Below are positions 45,054-57,105 of a DNA stretch of 64,000 bases, one piece after another. Source of the stretch: Mesorhizobium sp. Z1-4 (lineage in GTDB: Bacteria; Pseudomonadota; Alphaproteobacteria; Rhizobiales; Rhizobiaceae). Made by a program: the position numbers and the translations under genes. Each line of letters begins with the position of its first letter. Position 1 is the first letter of the stretch. Below the pieces are notes generated by a model. The model was given only the letters and a program-made list of their open reading frames with translations, was not told the origin of the DNA and searched no databases. The stretch lies in NCBI RefSeq assembly GCF_004000235.1, contig NZ_RCIO01000001.1, forward strand, positions 868,001-932,000. The letters are read 5' to 3'.

Positions 45054-45456
45054 GATCGGCGATGTGCTCGTTGGCGGCATGGACGGTGCGGCAGATGCTC
45101 TGGTTTTGTCCCGGCCGATCAGCTTCTGGGGCGGCATCGACCCCGCAAGCGGCACTGTGATCGACCCGCGCCATCCGGACCACCGTGCATCGATCGCCGG
45201 CAAGGTTCTGTTTCTGCCCGGCACAATCGGCTCCTCATCCGCATCCGCCGTGCTGATGGAGCTTGTACACGCCGGCAAGGCACCGGCAGCGATCGTCCTG
45301 CACGAGCCTGACGCCATCCTGCTGGTCGGACTGATCTGCGCCCGCGAAATGGCATGGAATACGCCGCCGGCATTCAAGCTGAACAGGGAGCGGCACGGCC
45401 AGTTTGCCGGTCACCGCGTAAGCTTCGATAGCGGTGGGCGAATAACGTCGCCTTAG
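45043..45456 (+). CDS. Aconitase X swivel (small) subunit
   Basis: A 137-residue DUF126 protein that completes the two-chain aconitase X. The diagnostic substrate-loop motif GTIGSSSASAVLMEL is present. Its start lies 11 bases inside the large subunit gene, as expected for obligate partners. It converges on a dehydrogenase gene 9 bases further on. Confidence 0.9.
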   Translation: MALEIGDVLVGGMDGAADALVLSRPISFWGGIDPASGTVIDPRHPDHRASIAGKVLFLPGTIGSSSASAVLMELVHAGKAPAAIVLHEPDAILLVGLICAREMAWNTPPAFKLNRERHGQFAGHRVSFDSGGRITSP

Positions 45457-45465
45457 GCCGCGGGG

Positions 45466-46467
45466 TCAGGCCCGCGCTGGCAGCACCCGGTCGGGCGGCC
45501 GGTGACCGTCGAAATAGGTCCGAATGTTGATGATGACCTTCTCGCCCATGTCGATGCGGCCTTCGATCGTTGCGGACCCCATATGCGGCAGCAGGACGAC
45601 CTTGCCCTGTGCCGCGAGTTTCACCAGCTTGGGGTTGACCGCCGGCTCGTGCTCGAAAACGTCGAGCCCGGCACCGGCGAGCTTGCCGTCGCGGATCAGC
45701 CTGACAAGCGCGTCCTCATCCACGATGTCGCCGCGCGCGGTGTTCACGACATAGGAACGCGGCTGCATCAGCTCCAGGCGCCTGGCCGACAGAAGGTGGA
45801 ATGTGGCCGGTGTCGAAGGACAGTGCACCGAGATTATGTCCATGCGGGACAGCATCTGGTCGAGGCTTTCCCAATAGGTCGCCTCAAGCTCGTCCTCGAT
45901 CGCCGGGGCAACGCGATTGCGGTTGTGGTAGTGAATCGACAGACCGAACGCCTTGGCGCGGCGGGCCACCGCGGTGCCGATACGGCCCATGCCGACAATG
46001 CCGAGCCGCTTGCCCCAGATGCGATGCCCGAGCATCCAGGTCGGCGACCAGCCCTGCCATTTGCCGCCCGCCTGCAGGACCGCAGCGCCTTCGGTCAGGC
46101 GCCTGGGGGCCGCCAGCATCAGCGCCATCGTCATGTCGGCAGTGTCTTCGTTCAGCACATTGGGCGTGTTGGTGACCGTGATGCCTTTCTGACCAGCAGC
46201 CGTGACATCGATATTGTCGACGCCATTGCCGTAATTCGCGATCAGCTTCAGCTTTTCCCCGGCCTGCGCAACAAGCGCGGCATCAATTCTGTCCGTGATG
46301 GTGGGGACCAGAACGTCGGCTTCCCGCACCGCGGCTACCAGTTCGGGCTGTGTCATCGGCGTATCGTCGACGTTTAGCCTGGCGTCGAAAAGCTCGCGCA
46401 TGCGCGTTTCGACCTGGTCCGGGAGCTTGCGGGTGATAACGACGAGGGGCTTTTTCTTGCCTGCCAT
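45466..46467 (-). CDS. D-2-hydroxyacid dehydrogenase (glyoxylate/hydroxypyruvate reductase type)
   Basis: NAD(P)-dependent dehydrogenase of 333 residues, most like rhizobial glyoxylate reductases. Substrate-site motifs: LIANYGNGVDNIDV, the Rossmann GIVGMGRIGTAVARR, VVNTARGDIVDEDAL with the Arg, GLDVFEHEP with the Glu, and LLPHMGSAT with the catalytic His. It is transcribed against the aconitase X genes and divergent from the SH3 protein gene. Its substrate has not been determined here. Confidence 0.9.
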   Translation of the reverse strand: MAGKKKPLVVITRKLPDQVETRMRELFDARLNVDDTPMTQPELVAAVREADVLVPTITDRIDAALVAQAGEKLKLIANYGNGVDNIDVTAAGQKGITVTNTPNVLNEDTADMTMALMLAAPRRLTEGAAVLQAGGKWQGWSPTWMLGHRIWGKRLGIVGMGRIGTAVARRAKAFGLSIHYHNRNRVAPAIEDELEATYWESLDQMLSRMDIISVHCPSTPATFHLLSARRLELMQPRSYVVNTARGDIVDEDALVRLIRDGKLAGAGLDVFEHEPAVNPKLVKLAAQGKVVLLPHMGSATIEGRIDMGEKVIINIRTYFDGHRPPDRVLPARA

Positions 46468-46625
46468 CGAATCCTCAAATTGCGGGCCGTTGAGACCTCT
46501 TTAACCAAGACAGGCGACACTGACCGGAGGTGTCGGCCTCCTTTGTCTATCAAGTAGGCCGGCCGAAAACAAAGAAAAAGGGCCGGTTGCGAAGTGTGAT
46601 GCCGGCCTGGTTTCAATGTACCGGA

Positions 46626-47198
46626 ATGTCGATGCCATCACGTCTCGCGTTGTGTCTGTCCGCAGCAGCCATTTTGACCGTCACCCCCGTAGCGCTCCCC
46701 GTTGAGGGTGCCATTGGCACGGCTCATGCGGCCGCCAATCTGAGCGGAACCGCCACCGGCCCAAGCGGCCTGCCGCTGCCGCGCTTCGTGAGCCTCAAAT
46801 CGAGCCGGGTCAATCTGCGCATCGGGCCGGGCCTCAACTACGCCATCGACTGGATGTATCTGAAATCCGGCCTGCCCATGGAAATCATCCAGGAATTCGA
46901 CAACTGGCGCCGGGTCCGCGACCCCGACGGCACAGAAGGCTGGATCAACCAGTCGCTGCTTTCGGGCAAGCGCACCGCAATCGTCGCGCCGTGGCAACGC
47001 GGCAAGCCGGCGCTGGTCGCACTGCGGGCCAATGCCGACGAAACATCGCGCGTGGTCGCCGAGTTGCAGCCCGGCGTAATCGGCACGATCGATGTCTGCA
47101 ATGGCGACTGGTGCCGCATGGAGTTCGGTGCCGCGCGCGGCTGGCTCAAGCAGTCGATCGTCTGGGGCGCCTATCCGGGCGAGACGATCGAAGACTGA
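46626..47198 (+). CDS. Secreted SH3-domain protein
   Basis: Periplasmic protein of 190 residues with a signal peptide (LALCLSAAAILTVTPVALPVEG) and two bacterial SH3-like repeats: SSRVNLRIGPGLNYAIDWMYLKSGLPMEIIQEFDNWRRVRDPDGTEGWINQSLLSG, then a second one (VALRANADETSRVVAELQPGVIGTIDVCNGDWCRMEFGAARGWLKQS) lacking the opening strand. Such domains commonly bind peptidoglycan or ligands near it. The start may be 46626 or an ATG 6 bases later. It converges with irr. Confidence 0.8.
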   Translation: MSMPSRLALCLSAAAILTVTPVALPVEGAIGTAHAAANLSGTATGPSGLPLPRFVSLKSSRVNLRIGPGLNYAIDWMYLKSGLPMEIIQEFDNWRRVRDPDGTEGWINQSLLSGKRTAIVAPWQRGKPALVALRANADETSRVVAELQPGVIGTIDVCNGDWCRMEFGAARGWLKQSIVWGAYPGETIED

Positions 47199-47219
47199 TT
47201 CCCGGGGTTGGCGGCGCGC

Positions 47220-47642
47220 CTAGCGCCGCTTGCGCCGCAACCTCACAATGACATCGACATTTGCGATCTCCATGCCTTCCGGAGGCTCGGGCAGATTGTG
47301 CAAAGCGACCGTGCCGCTATCGATGTCCACCAGCCGGTTTTCGTCCTCGACGAAAAAGTGGTGGTGGTCGGAGGTGTTGGTGTCGAAATAGGTCCGCGCG
47401 CCTTCGACGGCCAGGATTCGAAGCAGGCCGGCATCGGTGAATTGATGCAGCGCGTTGTAGACCGTCGCCAGCGAGACGGCCACGCCCGCGGCCTGCGCTT
47501 CCTCGTGCAGCTCTTCCGCTGACAGGTGACGGTCGCCTTTGTCGAAAAGGAGTTCGGCCAGCGCTATGCGCTGGCGGGTCGGGCGCAGGCCCGCCTTTCT
47601 TACCCTTTGTTCAATCTGTGTTTCCGTCACCGTAACGTCCAC
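47220..47642 (-). CDS. irr: Iron response regulator Irr (Fur family)
   Basis: Haem-responsive Fur-family repressor controlling haem synthesis and iron genes in rhizobia, 140 residues. The winged helix is RPTRQRIALAELLFDKGDRHLSAEELHEEAQAAGVAVSLATVYNAL. A His cluster H93-H95 (NTSDHHHFF) is the metal or haem-binding site of Irr. The position next to fabA-fabB-fabI and the lack of Fur's extra Cys pairs support Irr over Fur. It is divergent from fabA. Confidence 0.9.
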   Translation of the reverse strand: MDVTVTETQIEQRVRKAGLRPTRQRIALAELLFDKGDRHLSAEELHEEAQAAGVAVSLATVYNALHQFTDAGLLRILAVEGARTYFDTNTSDHHHFFVEDENRLVDIDSGTVALHNLPEPPEGMEIANVDVIVRLRRKRR

Positions 47643-47764
47643 AATCGCTCTCGAGTTCCGGCACTATGCCTGAAAAGCCGTCATTTGCGCGACCAAATGA
47701 GGGGCTTGGCTGTCAGTTCTATATATTTTGTGTGCCAAGCGCGATCAATAGCAGTGGAGGGAAC

Positions 47765-47839
47765 ATGGTTGACCGTACAAGCGGGAAATGTGGAGTTTCC
47801 AGCCGGTTAACGTCTGTGATAGGGAAACCCGAACCATAA
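47765..47839 (+). CDS. Possible 24-residue leader peptide ORF before fabA
   Basis: An ATG at 47765 is preceded by GGAGG 4 bases away and opens a 24-residue frame ending TAA at 47837-47839. The peptide begins [10 protein letters not shown] and ends SVIGKPEP; it matches nothing I recognise. It stops 32 bases before the fabA ATG, so it could act as a leader peptide for the fab operon or be chance. There is no evidence of expression. Confidence 0.3.
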   Translation: MVDRTSGKCGVSSRLTSVIGKPEP

Positions 47840-47871
47840 CGACTTCCGGTGGAAGCAAGCGCGAGGATTTC

Positions 47872-48384
47872 ATGGCGGAACGCAAATCGAGCTACGGGTA
47901 CGAGGATTTGCTGGCATGCGCCAACGGCGACCTGTTCGGACCTGGAAACGCACAGCTTCCCGCACCGCCGATGTTGATGTTCGACCGGATCACCGAAATT
48001 TCGGAAGATGGCGGCACGTTCGGCAAGGGCTGCGTGCGGGCAGACTTCCAGATCAAACCGGACCACTGGTTCTTTCCATGCCACTTCCCCGGCAACCCTG
48101 TCATGCCGGGCTGCCTGGGGCTCGATGCGCTTTGGCAGATGACAGGGTTCTTCCTTGGCTGGCTCGATCTTCCCGGCAAAGGGATGGCGCTGTCGACCGG
48201 CGAGGTCAAATTCAAGGGCATGGTGACGCCGAACACCAAGCTGGTGGAGTATGGCGTCGACTTCAAACGCGTCATGCGCGGGCGCCTTGTGCTCGGCATC
48301 GCCGACGGGTGGCTCAAGGCCGACGGCGAACAGATATATACCGCGACCGACCTGCGTGTCGGTCTCGCACAGCAGGGTTCCTGA
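47872..48384 (+). CDS. fabA: 3-hydroxyacyl-[acyl-carrier-protein] dehydratase/isomerase FabA
   Basis: Introduces the cis double bond in unsaturated fatty-acid synthesis, 170 residues. The hot-dog fold active site is H71 ([12 protein letters not shown]) and D85 ([10 protein letters not shown]). Start ATG 47872 with GAGG 5 bases upstream; the open frame upstream has no support. It heads the fabA-fabB-fabI operon. Confidence 0.97.
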   Translation: MAERKSSYGYEDLLACANGDLFGPGNAQLPAPPMLMFDRITEISEDGGTFGKGCVRADFQIKPDHWFFPCHFPGNPVMPGCLGLDALWQMTGFFLGWLDLPGKGMALSTGEVKFKGMVTPNTKLVEYGVDFKRVMRGRLVLGIADGWLKADGEQIYTATDLRVGLAQQGS

Positions 48385-48433
48385 TTTTCACTAGCGTTTC
48401 GGGCGGCTGACCGGCCTGCCCAGGGAGAACAAT

Positions 48434-49654
48434 ATGAGACGTGTCGTCGTAACCGGCCTCGGGGTCGTTTCTTCGATCGGCAACGATGCCTCGGAGGTGA
48501 CGGATTCGCTGCGCAATGCGAAATCCGGGATCAGCTTCTCGGACGATTTTGCCGAACACGGCTTCAAATGTCAGGTCTGGGGGGCGCCCACGCTCGATGC
48601 GTCGGAACTCGTTGACCGCCGGGCCATGCGCTTCCTGTCCAAAGGCGGAGCGTGGAACCACGTCGCGATGCAGCAGGCGATCAGCGATTCCGGGCTCGAG
48701 GAAGGCGACATCACCAACGAGCGCACGGGCATCGTCATGGGATCGGGCGGGCCTTCCACCCGTACCATCGTGGAAGCGGCTGCGATCACAGAGAAAAACG
48801 GCTCGCCGAAACGGATCGGTCCGTTTGCGGTGCCGAAGGCGATGTCGTCGACCGCATCGGCCACGCTGGCCACATGGTTCAAGATTCACGGTGTGAATTA
48901 CTCGATTTCGTCCGCCTGCTCGACATCGGCGCATTGCGTGGGCAACGCGGCGGAGCTGATCCAGTGGGGCAAACAGGACGTCATGTTTGCCGGCGGACAT
49001 GAAGACCTCGACTGGACGATGTCGAACCTGTTCGACGCTATGGGCGCGATGTCTTCCAAGTACAATGACCGCCCCTCGACCGCCTCGCGGGCATATGACG
49101 CCAATCGCGACGGATTCGTGATCGCCGGCGGCGCCGGCGTGCTGGTTCTGGAAGAGCTGGAGCATGCGAAGGCGCGCGGCGCCAAGATCTATTGCGAGAT
49201 CGTCGGCTACGGCGCAACGTCGGACGGCTACGACATGGTCGCACCTTCGGGCGAAGGCGCGGTGCGCTGCATGAAGCAGGCGCTTGCCACCGTCGACGGC
49301 CAGGTCGACTACATCAACACGCACGGCACTTCGACGCCTGTTGGCGATTCACGCGAGATCGCGGCAATCCGCGAAGTGTTCGGCAACGACATCCCGCATA
49401 TCGCCTCGACCAAATCGCTGACCGGGCACTGCCTGGGAGGTGCCGGCGTACAGGAGGCCATCTACTCCATCCTGATGATGCAGGAGCGCTTCATCGGCGA
49501 GAGCGCGCATGTGGAAGAACTCGATCCCGAGTTCGAAGGCATGCCGATCGTGCGCAAGCGCATCGACGACGCCAAGTTCGACATCGCGCTTTCGAATTCC
49601 TTCGGCTTCGGCGGGACCAACGCGACGTTGGTCATGCAGCGCTACAACGGATAA
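48434..49654 (+). CDS. fabB: 3-oxoacyl-[acyl-carrier-protein] synthase I FabB
   Basis: Condensing enzyme that elongates the unsaturated intermediate from FabA, 406 residues. The catalytic Cys is C162 in SSACSTSAH; the His residues are in [12 protein letters not shown] and [18 protein letters not shown] lies 8 bases before the start. It is 49 bases after fabA and 15 before fabI. Confidence 0.97.
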   Translation: MRRVVVTGLGVVSSIGNDASEVTDSLRNAKSGISFSDDFAEHGFKCQVWGAPTLDASELVDRRAMRFLSKGGAWNHVAMQQAISDSGLEEGDITNERTGIVMGSGGPSTRTIVEAAAITEKNGSPKRIGPFAVPKAMSSTASATLATWFKIHGVNYSISSACSTSAHCVGNAAELIQWGKQDVMFAGGHEDLDWTMSNLFDAMGAMSSKYNDRPSTASRAYDANRDGFVIAGGAGVLVLEELEHAKARGAKIYCEIVGYGATSDGYDMVAPSGEGAVRCMKQALATVDGQVDYINTHGTSTPVGDSREIAAIREVFGNDIPHIASTKSLTGHCLGGAGVQEAIYSILMMQERFIGESAHVEELDPEFEGMPIVRKRIDDAKFDIALSNSFGFGGTNATLVMQRYNG

Positions 49655-49669
49655 CAGGACCACGCCTGC

Positions 49670-50482
49670 ATGGATGGACTGATGAAGGGCCGCAGAGGCC
49701 TCGTCACCGGCATCGCCAATGATCACTCGATCGCATGGGGCATCGCCAGAACGCTGCACAGGCATGGCGCCGAGATAGCGCTCACTTACCAGGGCGAGGC
49801 TTTCGGACGGCGGGTGAAGCCGCTTGCCGAGCAGATCGGCAGCACGCTTGTCATGCCATGCGATGTCGAGGACAGCGCTTCGGTTGAAGCGGTGTTCGAG
49901 ACGCTGGGCAATGAGTGGGGCGAGATCGACTTTATCGTCCACGCGATCGGCTTTTCCGACAAGAACGAGCTGAAGGGGCTGTATGCCGACACCAGCCGCG
50001 AGAACTTTTCACGGACGATGCTGATCTCCTGCTATTCCTTCACCGAAATGGCGCGGCTGGCCGCGCCTTTGATGAAGAATGGCGGCAGCATGGTCACCAT
50101 GACCTATGCCGGTGCGACGCGAGTGATGCCCAACTACAACGTCATGGGCGTTGCCAAGGCGGCACTTGAGGCAAGCGTCCGCTATCTGGCTAATGATTAC
50201 GGGCCGCGCGGCATCCGCGTGAACGGCATTTCCGCCGGCCCGGTGCGCACGCTCGCAGGCGCTGGAATCTCGGACGCGCGCTACATGTTCTCGTTCCAGC
50301 AACGCAACTCTCCGTTGCGCAAACCGGTGTCGCTCGACGAAGTCGGCGGGTCGGCGCTCTATCTGCTTTCGGAACTGTCGGGCGGCGTGACCGGCGAAAT
50401 ACACTTTGTGGATTCTGGTTACCACATCGTTTCCATGCCATCGCTGGATGAGCTTAAGCGCTTCGATTCAAACGATAATTAG
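49670..50482 (+). CDS. fabI: Enoyl-[acyl-carrier-protein] reductase (NADH) FabI
   Basis: Final reduction of each elongation cycle, and the target of triclosan, 270 residues. The Rossmann start is RRGLVTGIANDHSIAWGIA. The catalytic set Y146, Y156 and K163 keeps the spacing of E. coli FabI (TYAGATRVMPNYNVMGVAKAALE). Last gene of the fabA-fabB-fabI run; no clear terminator was seen in the 72 bases after it. Confidence 0.96.
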   Translation: MDGLMKGRRGLVTGIANDHSIAWGIARTLHRHGAEIALTYQGEAFGRRVKPLAEQIGSTLVMPCDVEDSASVEAVFETLGNEWGEIDFIVHAIGFSDKNELKGLYADTSRENFSRTMLISCYSFTEMARLAAPLMKNGGSMVTMTYAGATRVMPNYNVMGVAKAALEASVRYLANDYGPRGIRVNGISAGPVRTLAGAGISDARYMFSFQQRNSPLRKPVSLDEVGGSALYLLSELSGGVTGEIHFVDSGYHIVSMPSLDELKRFDSNDN

Positions 50483-50554
50483 GTTCTGCGCTCGCGCAAC
50501 CTGAATCGAGTGCGGAAACGGATTCTAAGGAGATTGTCTCTAAGCTGAGGCTGA

Positions 50555-52099
50555 ATGAGGCAATCTCCTATGCAAGAAAACAACCATCCGTTTCGTACAC
50601 CAGTCTTCCGCCTTTTGACCATCGGAGCCGCCGGCCTGTGCAGCTTCATCATTGGTCTGTGGGGGCTGCGCTACGGCATGGGCGATCAGATTGCAGGCAT
50701 GCCTGCCGAAGTGATCGGCGCAATCATTGCCTCGCTTTGCGCGCTGGCAGCAGCGGGTTCTTCGCTCTCATTCTTTGCCGGTGTCGATGAATCCGCGAGC
50801 TATGTTTTCCGCGAAACCCAGTTCGACAAACTGACCGGACTCAATTCTCGGACCGCCATGATCGGCAAGATCGCCGAGGCTGCCGTGGAGACCGGGCGCA
50901 CCGGCCAGCCGGTCTATCTTATCGATATCGACATTGACCGCTTCAAACACATCAACGATTCGATCGGCGACCAGCAGGGCGACGAACTCCTCAAGCTGTT
51001 TGCCGAACGGCTGACGCGTAACCTGCCGGAAGGCATCGAGATCGGGCGTATCGGCGCCGGCGAGTTCGGCGTGCTTCTTCCGGACGGCGCCACGCCCATT
51101 CAGATCGATGAACTGGTCGAACAACTCATCGAGCTGATGATGAAACCCTATCAGCTCAAGACGCACCTGCAATCGATCAGCATTTCGGTGGGTATTGTCG
51201 CCATGCCGAAAGACGGCGACGACCCGATCGTGCTTTTGCGACGCTCCAATCTTGCACTGCAGCAGGCGCGCTCTCTGGGTGTCGCGAGCTGGGCTGTGTT
51301 CCATCCCGATATGGGACTGGTCGCCGAACACCGGCAATGGGTCGAATCCGAGCTGCACTCGGCGTTCAAGCGCGGCGATTTCACGCTGCACTACCAGCCT
51401 CAGCTGGATCTCGCGAGCAAACGGATCGTCGGCTACGAGGCGCTGATCCGCTGGAACCACCCTACCCGCGGCATGATCCCGCCGATGGAGTTCATCCCGA
51501 TCGCCGAAGAAACCGGCATGATCGTACCAATCGGCGAGTGGGTACTGCGCAAGGCGTGTACCGACGCCCATATGCTGCCGGACGACTGTTTCGTCGCCGT
51601 CAACATCTCGCCGGTACAGTTCATGTCCAAGGACTTCATGTCCATGGTGCGCTCGATCCTCAGCGAAACAGGCGTCAGCCCGCAGAAGCTGGAGCTGGAG
51701 GTCACTGAAACCGCCATGATGCAGGACCGCGAACGCGCGGCCAAGATTCTGGAAGAGCTCTGCCAGATGGGCATTTCAATCGCGGTCGACGATTTCGGAA
51801 CCGGATATTCGAACCTCAGCTATCTGATCGACTTCTCGTTCCAGAAGCTGAAGATCGACAGATCCTTTATCGCCCGGATGGAAAAGGACAGCAATTCAGG
51901 CGCCGTGGTGTCGACAATTGTGGGCCTTTCGCGCGCGCTGGGCGTTCACACCATTGCCGAAGGCGTCGAGACGGAAAGCCAGGCAACCCTGCTCAAGGCC
52001 GCCGGCTGCGAGGTCGTGCAGGGCTATTTCTACGGCCGCCCGGAACCGCTGGTCATCAACCACGCACCGGAAATGCAAAAGGTCGCCAACCTTCACTAA
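50555..52099 (+). CDS. GGDEF/EAL-domain c-di-GMP protein with degenerate GGDEF
   Basis: Inner-membrane signalling protein of 514 residues. Two N-terminal helices ([39 protein letters not shown]) precede the GGDEF domain, whose signature reads GAGEF (167-171), so cyclase activity is doubtful. The EAL phosphodiesterase domain is complete: EAL at 295-297, plus [29 protein letters not shown] and EGVET. It therefore probably degrades c-di-GMP, perhaps with the GGDEF part as a sensor. The start could be 50555 or, with better ribosome-site spacing, 50570. Confidence 0.9.
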   Translation: MRQSPMQENNHPFRTPVFRLLTIGAAGLCSFIIGLWGLRYGMGDQIAGMPAEVIGAIIASLCALAAAGSSLSFFAGVDESASYVFRETQFDKLTGLNSRTAMIGKIAEAAVETGRTGQPVYLIDIDIDRFKHINDSIGDQQGDELLKLFAERLTRNLPEGIEIGRIGAGEFGVLLPDGATPIQIDELVEQLIELMMKPYQLKTHLQSISISVGIVAMPKDGDDPIVLLRRSNLALQQARSLGVASWAVFHPDMGLVAEHRQWVESELHSAFKRGDFTLHYQPQLDLASKRIVGYEALIRWNHPTRGMIPPMEFIPIAEETGMIVPIGEWVLRKACTDAHMLPDDCFVAVNISPVQFMSKDFMSMVRSILSETGVSPQKLELEVTETAMMQDRERAAKILEELCQMGISIAVDDFGTGYSNLSYLIDFSFQKLKIDRSFIARMEKDSNSGAVVSTIVGLSRALGVHTIAEGVETESQATLLKAAGCEVVQGYFYGRPEPLVINHAPEMQKVANLH

Positions 52100-52135
52100 A
52101 GCATGCACGGGGAGCGGTACTGCAGCCGCTCCCGG

Positions 52136-53140
52136 CTATTTCTTCGCCCAAAGCACCTTGTAGCGCCCGTCCGAAGCCAGTTCGCCAAAAGCGGACGAAC
52201 CGGCCTGCAGGTCCCGCTCGTAAGGTAGACCGCGGTTGGCAACGAGAAACAACCTTCCACCGCGTTTCAGCGCGCCGAGTGCCGCCTTGACGAAAACCGA
52301 GCCGATCCCGGGTTCGGTCGCGCGCCCCTGATGGAATGGCGGGTTCATCACAATCGCGTCGTACTGCCGGCTGACAGGCTCCGACAGAAGATCGTGCCAG
52401 AAGAAGCCCAGCTCAATGCGCCCGCCTCCGCCCAGATTGGTCTTCGCGGCCTGCAGCGCCGCATGAGACGCCTCATAGAGGTCGAGCGAGGCTACGCCCG
52501 CGCGGTTGGCCAGCTCAGCGGACAGATAACCCCAGCCAGCACCGAAGTCGGCCACAGAGCCCCCGATATCGTCAGGCAGATGCCGCGCCAGAAGCTGTGA
52601 ACCGGTATCGACCGCGTCGGCGGAAAACATGCCCGGCCCGGTCTCGAAACGGCCTTCGACCAGGCCGTTCGGATGCGACAGTGCCTCCACTAACCCGGCA
52701 GCTTCGGCAGGCCGCCGCAACCAGAACGCCATGCCGTGAAACTTGGCCTGGGCACCAGCCAGATCATGAAGTGCGGAAACGCGCTTTTTCAGGCTCGCCA
52801 TGCCGTCGGTCTTCATGCCGGCAACCAGGACGCTGCCGCCCGGTTCCGTGCGGGCGGTCGCATCGGCGATCCAGGCTTCATTCTGGCGGCGGTGGCGCCC
52901 GGCAAAAATCACGGTCAGATCGAACCCGGCTCCTTCCGGAGCAGGATGAACATCGCAACCCTGGCGGCTCAGCGCCAGGTAGCCGGGCCGAAGATCCTGC
53001 ACATATGTCGTATGCGCGCCGAACCCTTCCGGCCAGCGCAGCGCCGCCTGCGCGTTCACCACCAGGCAGCGCGATGCAACACCGTCGACAAAACCGTGTT
53101 CGATGACGTGAAGAGCTATCGCCGGTCTGTTGTCCATCAT
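52136..53140 (-). CDS. RsmC-like class I SAM methyltransferase
   Basis: Probable 16S rRNA guanine-N2 methyltransferase, 334 residues. An N-terminal divergent domain (residues 1-170) precedes the SAM fold: VADFGAGWGYLSAELANRAGVASLDLYEASHAAL and the base-flipping motif IVMNPPFHQG, as in RsmC/RlmG. No signal peptide is present. It converges on the GGDEF/EAL gene and runs codirectionally with pnp, which lies on its other side. Confidence 0.88.
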   Translation of the reverse strand: MMDNRPAIALHVIEHGFVDGVASRCLVVNAQAALRWPEGFGAHTTYVQDLRPGYLALSRQGCDVHPAPEGAGFDLTVIFAGRHRRQNEAWIADATARTEPGGSVLVAGMKTDGMASLKKRVSALHDLAGAQAKFHGMAFWLRRPAEAAGLVEALSHPNGLVEGRFETGPGMFSADAVDTGSQLLARHLPDDIGGSVADFGAGWGYLSAELANRAGVASLDLYEASHAALQAAKTNLGGGGRIELGFFWHDLLSEPVSRQYDAIVMNPPFHQGRATEPGIGSVFVKAALGALKRGGRLFLVANRGLPYERDLQAGSSAFGELASDGRYKVLWAKK

Positions 53141-53189
53141 CCCGCCAGTTATTGCGCCTAGACCCGGCCCGGCAATGGGGCCTCATACA

Positions 53190-53222
53190 GAAAAGGCGCG
53201 GCCACAGGACCGCGCCCTTTCG
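53190..53222 (-). terminator. Terminator of pnp
   Basis: On the minus strand AAAGGGCGCGG, an 8-base loop, CCGCGCC and then TTTTCTG. It begins about 22 bases after the pnp stop. Confidence 0.85.
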
Positions 53223-53243
53223 ATCTCATAATCGCGGCTGCGA

Positions 53244-55385
<2,142 letters not shown>

Positions 55386-55712
55386 ATCTCGTCCTTGTTG
55401 GGAAAGCGCGCGCCCTCCATGGCGCGGTCCGCTTCCCTGCTTCGTTCGCCGGCTGCCACGACACGCGGCGCAAGGCCACCAGATGGCGCTGCCGGTTATG
55501 CTATCGGACCCGACACCCTGCCCTGGATGGGCCGGTGGAGGTCCGGAACGAGCCACGGGCAAGACAACGGGGAGCTCGCCGGTACGCGCGTCGCCTCGAC
55601 GCGCCGAGCTGCCTGCAATCCTGCCCCATGACCCGGTCCTGGGGTTGCGCCGTCTGCGTTTCGATTGTCGCGGCGGCGCGGGGTTCGGGGCGTTTCAAAG
55701 CCCCGGCGATGC
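55386..55712 (-). promoter_or_regulatory. rpsO-pnp intergenic region
   Basis: About 330 bases without a supportable gene. The minus strand has a GC-rich hairpin (GGGGC / GCCCC arms, about 55687-55704) just after the rpsO terminator, and then the leader of pnp. In enteric bacteria the pnp leader folds into an RNase III-cleaved stem used for autoregulation; an equivalent is plausible here but not identified. Confidence 0.4.
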
Positions 55713-55739
55713 AAAAACGGGCGGACAAAGCCGCCCGTT
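55713..55739 (-). terminator. Terminator of rpsO
   Basis: AACGGGCGG (minus strand, 55739-55731), a 6-base loop and CCGCCCGTT (55724-55716), followed by TTTTTGC. It lies 11 bases after the rpsO stop, so S15 can be made independently of pnp. Confidence 0.88.
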
Positions 55740-55749
55740 CCCGCAACAA

Positions 55750-56019
55750 TCAGCGGCGCAGACCGAGCTTGCCGATCAACGTCGTGTAACGGCCTTCGTC
55801 CTTGGTCTTCAGATAGTCCAGAAGACGACGGCGCTGCGAAACCAGCTTCAGCAGACCACGGCGGGAGTGATTGTCCTTTTTGTGGTCCTTGAAGTGTTCG
55901 GTCAGGTTCGTAATACGCTCAGAGAGAATAGCGACCTGCACCTCCGGCGAACCGGTGTCGCCCTTGGCCGTTGCATATTCTTTCATGAGGTCCTGTTTCC
56001 GCTCAGCGGTTATCGACAT
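55750..56019 (-). CDS. rpsO: 30S ribosomal protein S15
   Basis: Primary 16S rRNA-binding protein, 89 residues, the universal bacterial length. It starts [36 protein letters not shown] and contains the [29 protein letters not shown] rRNA-binding loop. The start ATG at 56019 fits; the frame open upstream is not part of the gene. Confidence 0.98.
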   Translation of the reverse strand: MSITAERKQDLMKEYATAKGDTGSPEVQVAILSERITNLTEHFKDHKKDNHSRRGLLKLVSQRRRLLDYLKTKDEGRYTTLIGKLGLRR

Positions 56020-56299
56020 CGGAATTCCTTTCAAAACTCGGGAGGAAAAGGGACGCCCACGGCCGGGATGTCGTCCAGCGGGGGCCGGTAAAGGCAGCGT
56101 CTTACGCTGCGCTGCGGCGCATATAGTCCAATTCACCGGCAAATGCCAGCCCATTCGGAAAAGCTGCGGACTGATGCCCGCCGGCTGATTTCCGCGCAGG
56201 CGCAGCGCATCTGCAGCACGCCATCCGCAGATCAGGATTCGGGTGGCGACTTCCCCCGGCCCGACCGTAGGTAGCGCCAAACCACAAAGGAGATGCGAC

Positions 56300-57058
56300 G
56301 TGGAACTTGAAGGTAAAACAATCATCGTAACCGGGGCGAGCAGCGGGATAGGAGCCGCAGCTGCGTCGCTATTCGCAGAGGAAGGGGCCAATGTGATCCT
56401 TGGCGCAAGGCGGTCGGCGGAACTCGAAAGCCTCGCGGAGCGCATCAAAGGCAGCGGCGGAAATGCCACCTGGCTGGCCGGGGATGTGAGAGATCAGAAT
56501 TACTCGGAAGCACTCGTAGAATTGGCGCTGAAGGAATATGGCGAGCTGGACGGTGCATTCAACAATGCCGGCATTGTGGGCGATATGAGCCCGGTGCCCG
56601 AAATGCAAATCGACAACTGGCACGACGTACTGGGTATCAACCTTACAGCGGCGTTCTTTGCCGCCAAGGCGCAAATCCCTGTGTTCCGGAAGCAAGGGCA
56701 CGGTTCAATCGTCTTCACTTCGTCATTCGTGGGGTTCAGCAATGGCGGCATGTCGGGCATGGGCGCCTATGCGGCGTCGAAGGCAGGACTGATTGGCCTG
56801 GCACAGTCGCTGGCCACTGAGCACGCGTCGGAAGGGATCCGCGTCAACGCGCTGCTGCCCGGAGGCACGGTTACGCCGGCAGGCGGCGAGGGCAATCCCG
56901 ACGTTCTCGCCTACATTGCCGATCTGCACCCGATGAAACGAATGGCAAGTGCCGCGGAGATTGCGCAAGCCGCCTTGTTCCTGCTGTCGGATCGCTCATC
57001 CTTCATGACCGGCAGCCCGATGATCGTGGACGGTGGCATGTCGGTCAGGCTCGCCTGA
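56300..57058 (+). CDS. SDR-family oxidoreductase
   Basis: NAD(P)-dependent short-chain dehydrogenase of 252 residues. The cofactor motif TGASSGIG (11-18), NNAG (88-91), and the catalytic Ser, Tyr and Lys (S141/S142, Y157, K161 in YAASKAG) are intact. The start is a GTG at 56300 set by an excellent AAAGGAGAT 7 bases upstream; an ATG 57 bases earlier lacks one. It is on the plus strand inside the otherwise minus-strand truB-rpsO stretch. The substrate is unknown. Confidence 0.92.
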   Translation: MELEGKTIIVTGASSGIGAAAASLFAEEGANVILGARRSAELESLAERIKGSGGNATWLAGDVRDQNYSEALVELALKEYGELDGAFNNAGIVGDMSPVPEMQIDNWHDVLGINLTAAFFAAKAQIPVFRKQGHGSIVFTSSFVGFSNGGMSGMGAYAASKAGLIGLAQSLATEHASEGIRVNALLPGGTVTPAGGEGNPDVLAYIADLHPMKRMASAAEIAQAALFLLSDRSSFMTGSPMIVDGGMSVRLA

Positions 57059-57105
57059 CGCGCCCAGGCCAAAACGGTGGGAGAGGTGAGCCTAACGACC
57101 TGAGG

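Noticed and set aside
47704-47740. GCTTGGC / GCCAAGC inverted repeat upstream of fabA as an Irr box
   Set aside because: It does not resemble the TTTAGAA-type iron control element bound by Irr, and the arms are 23 bases apart; no Irr site can be claimed.
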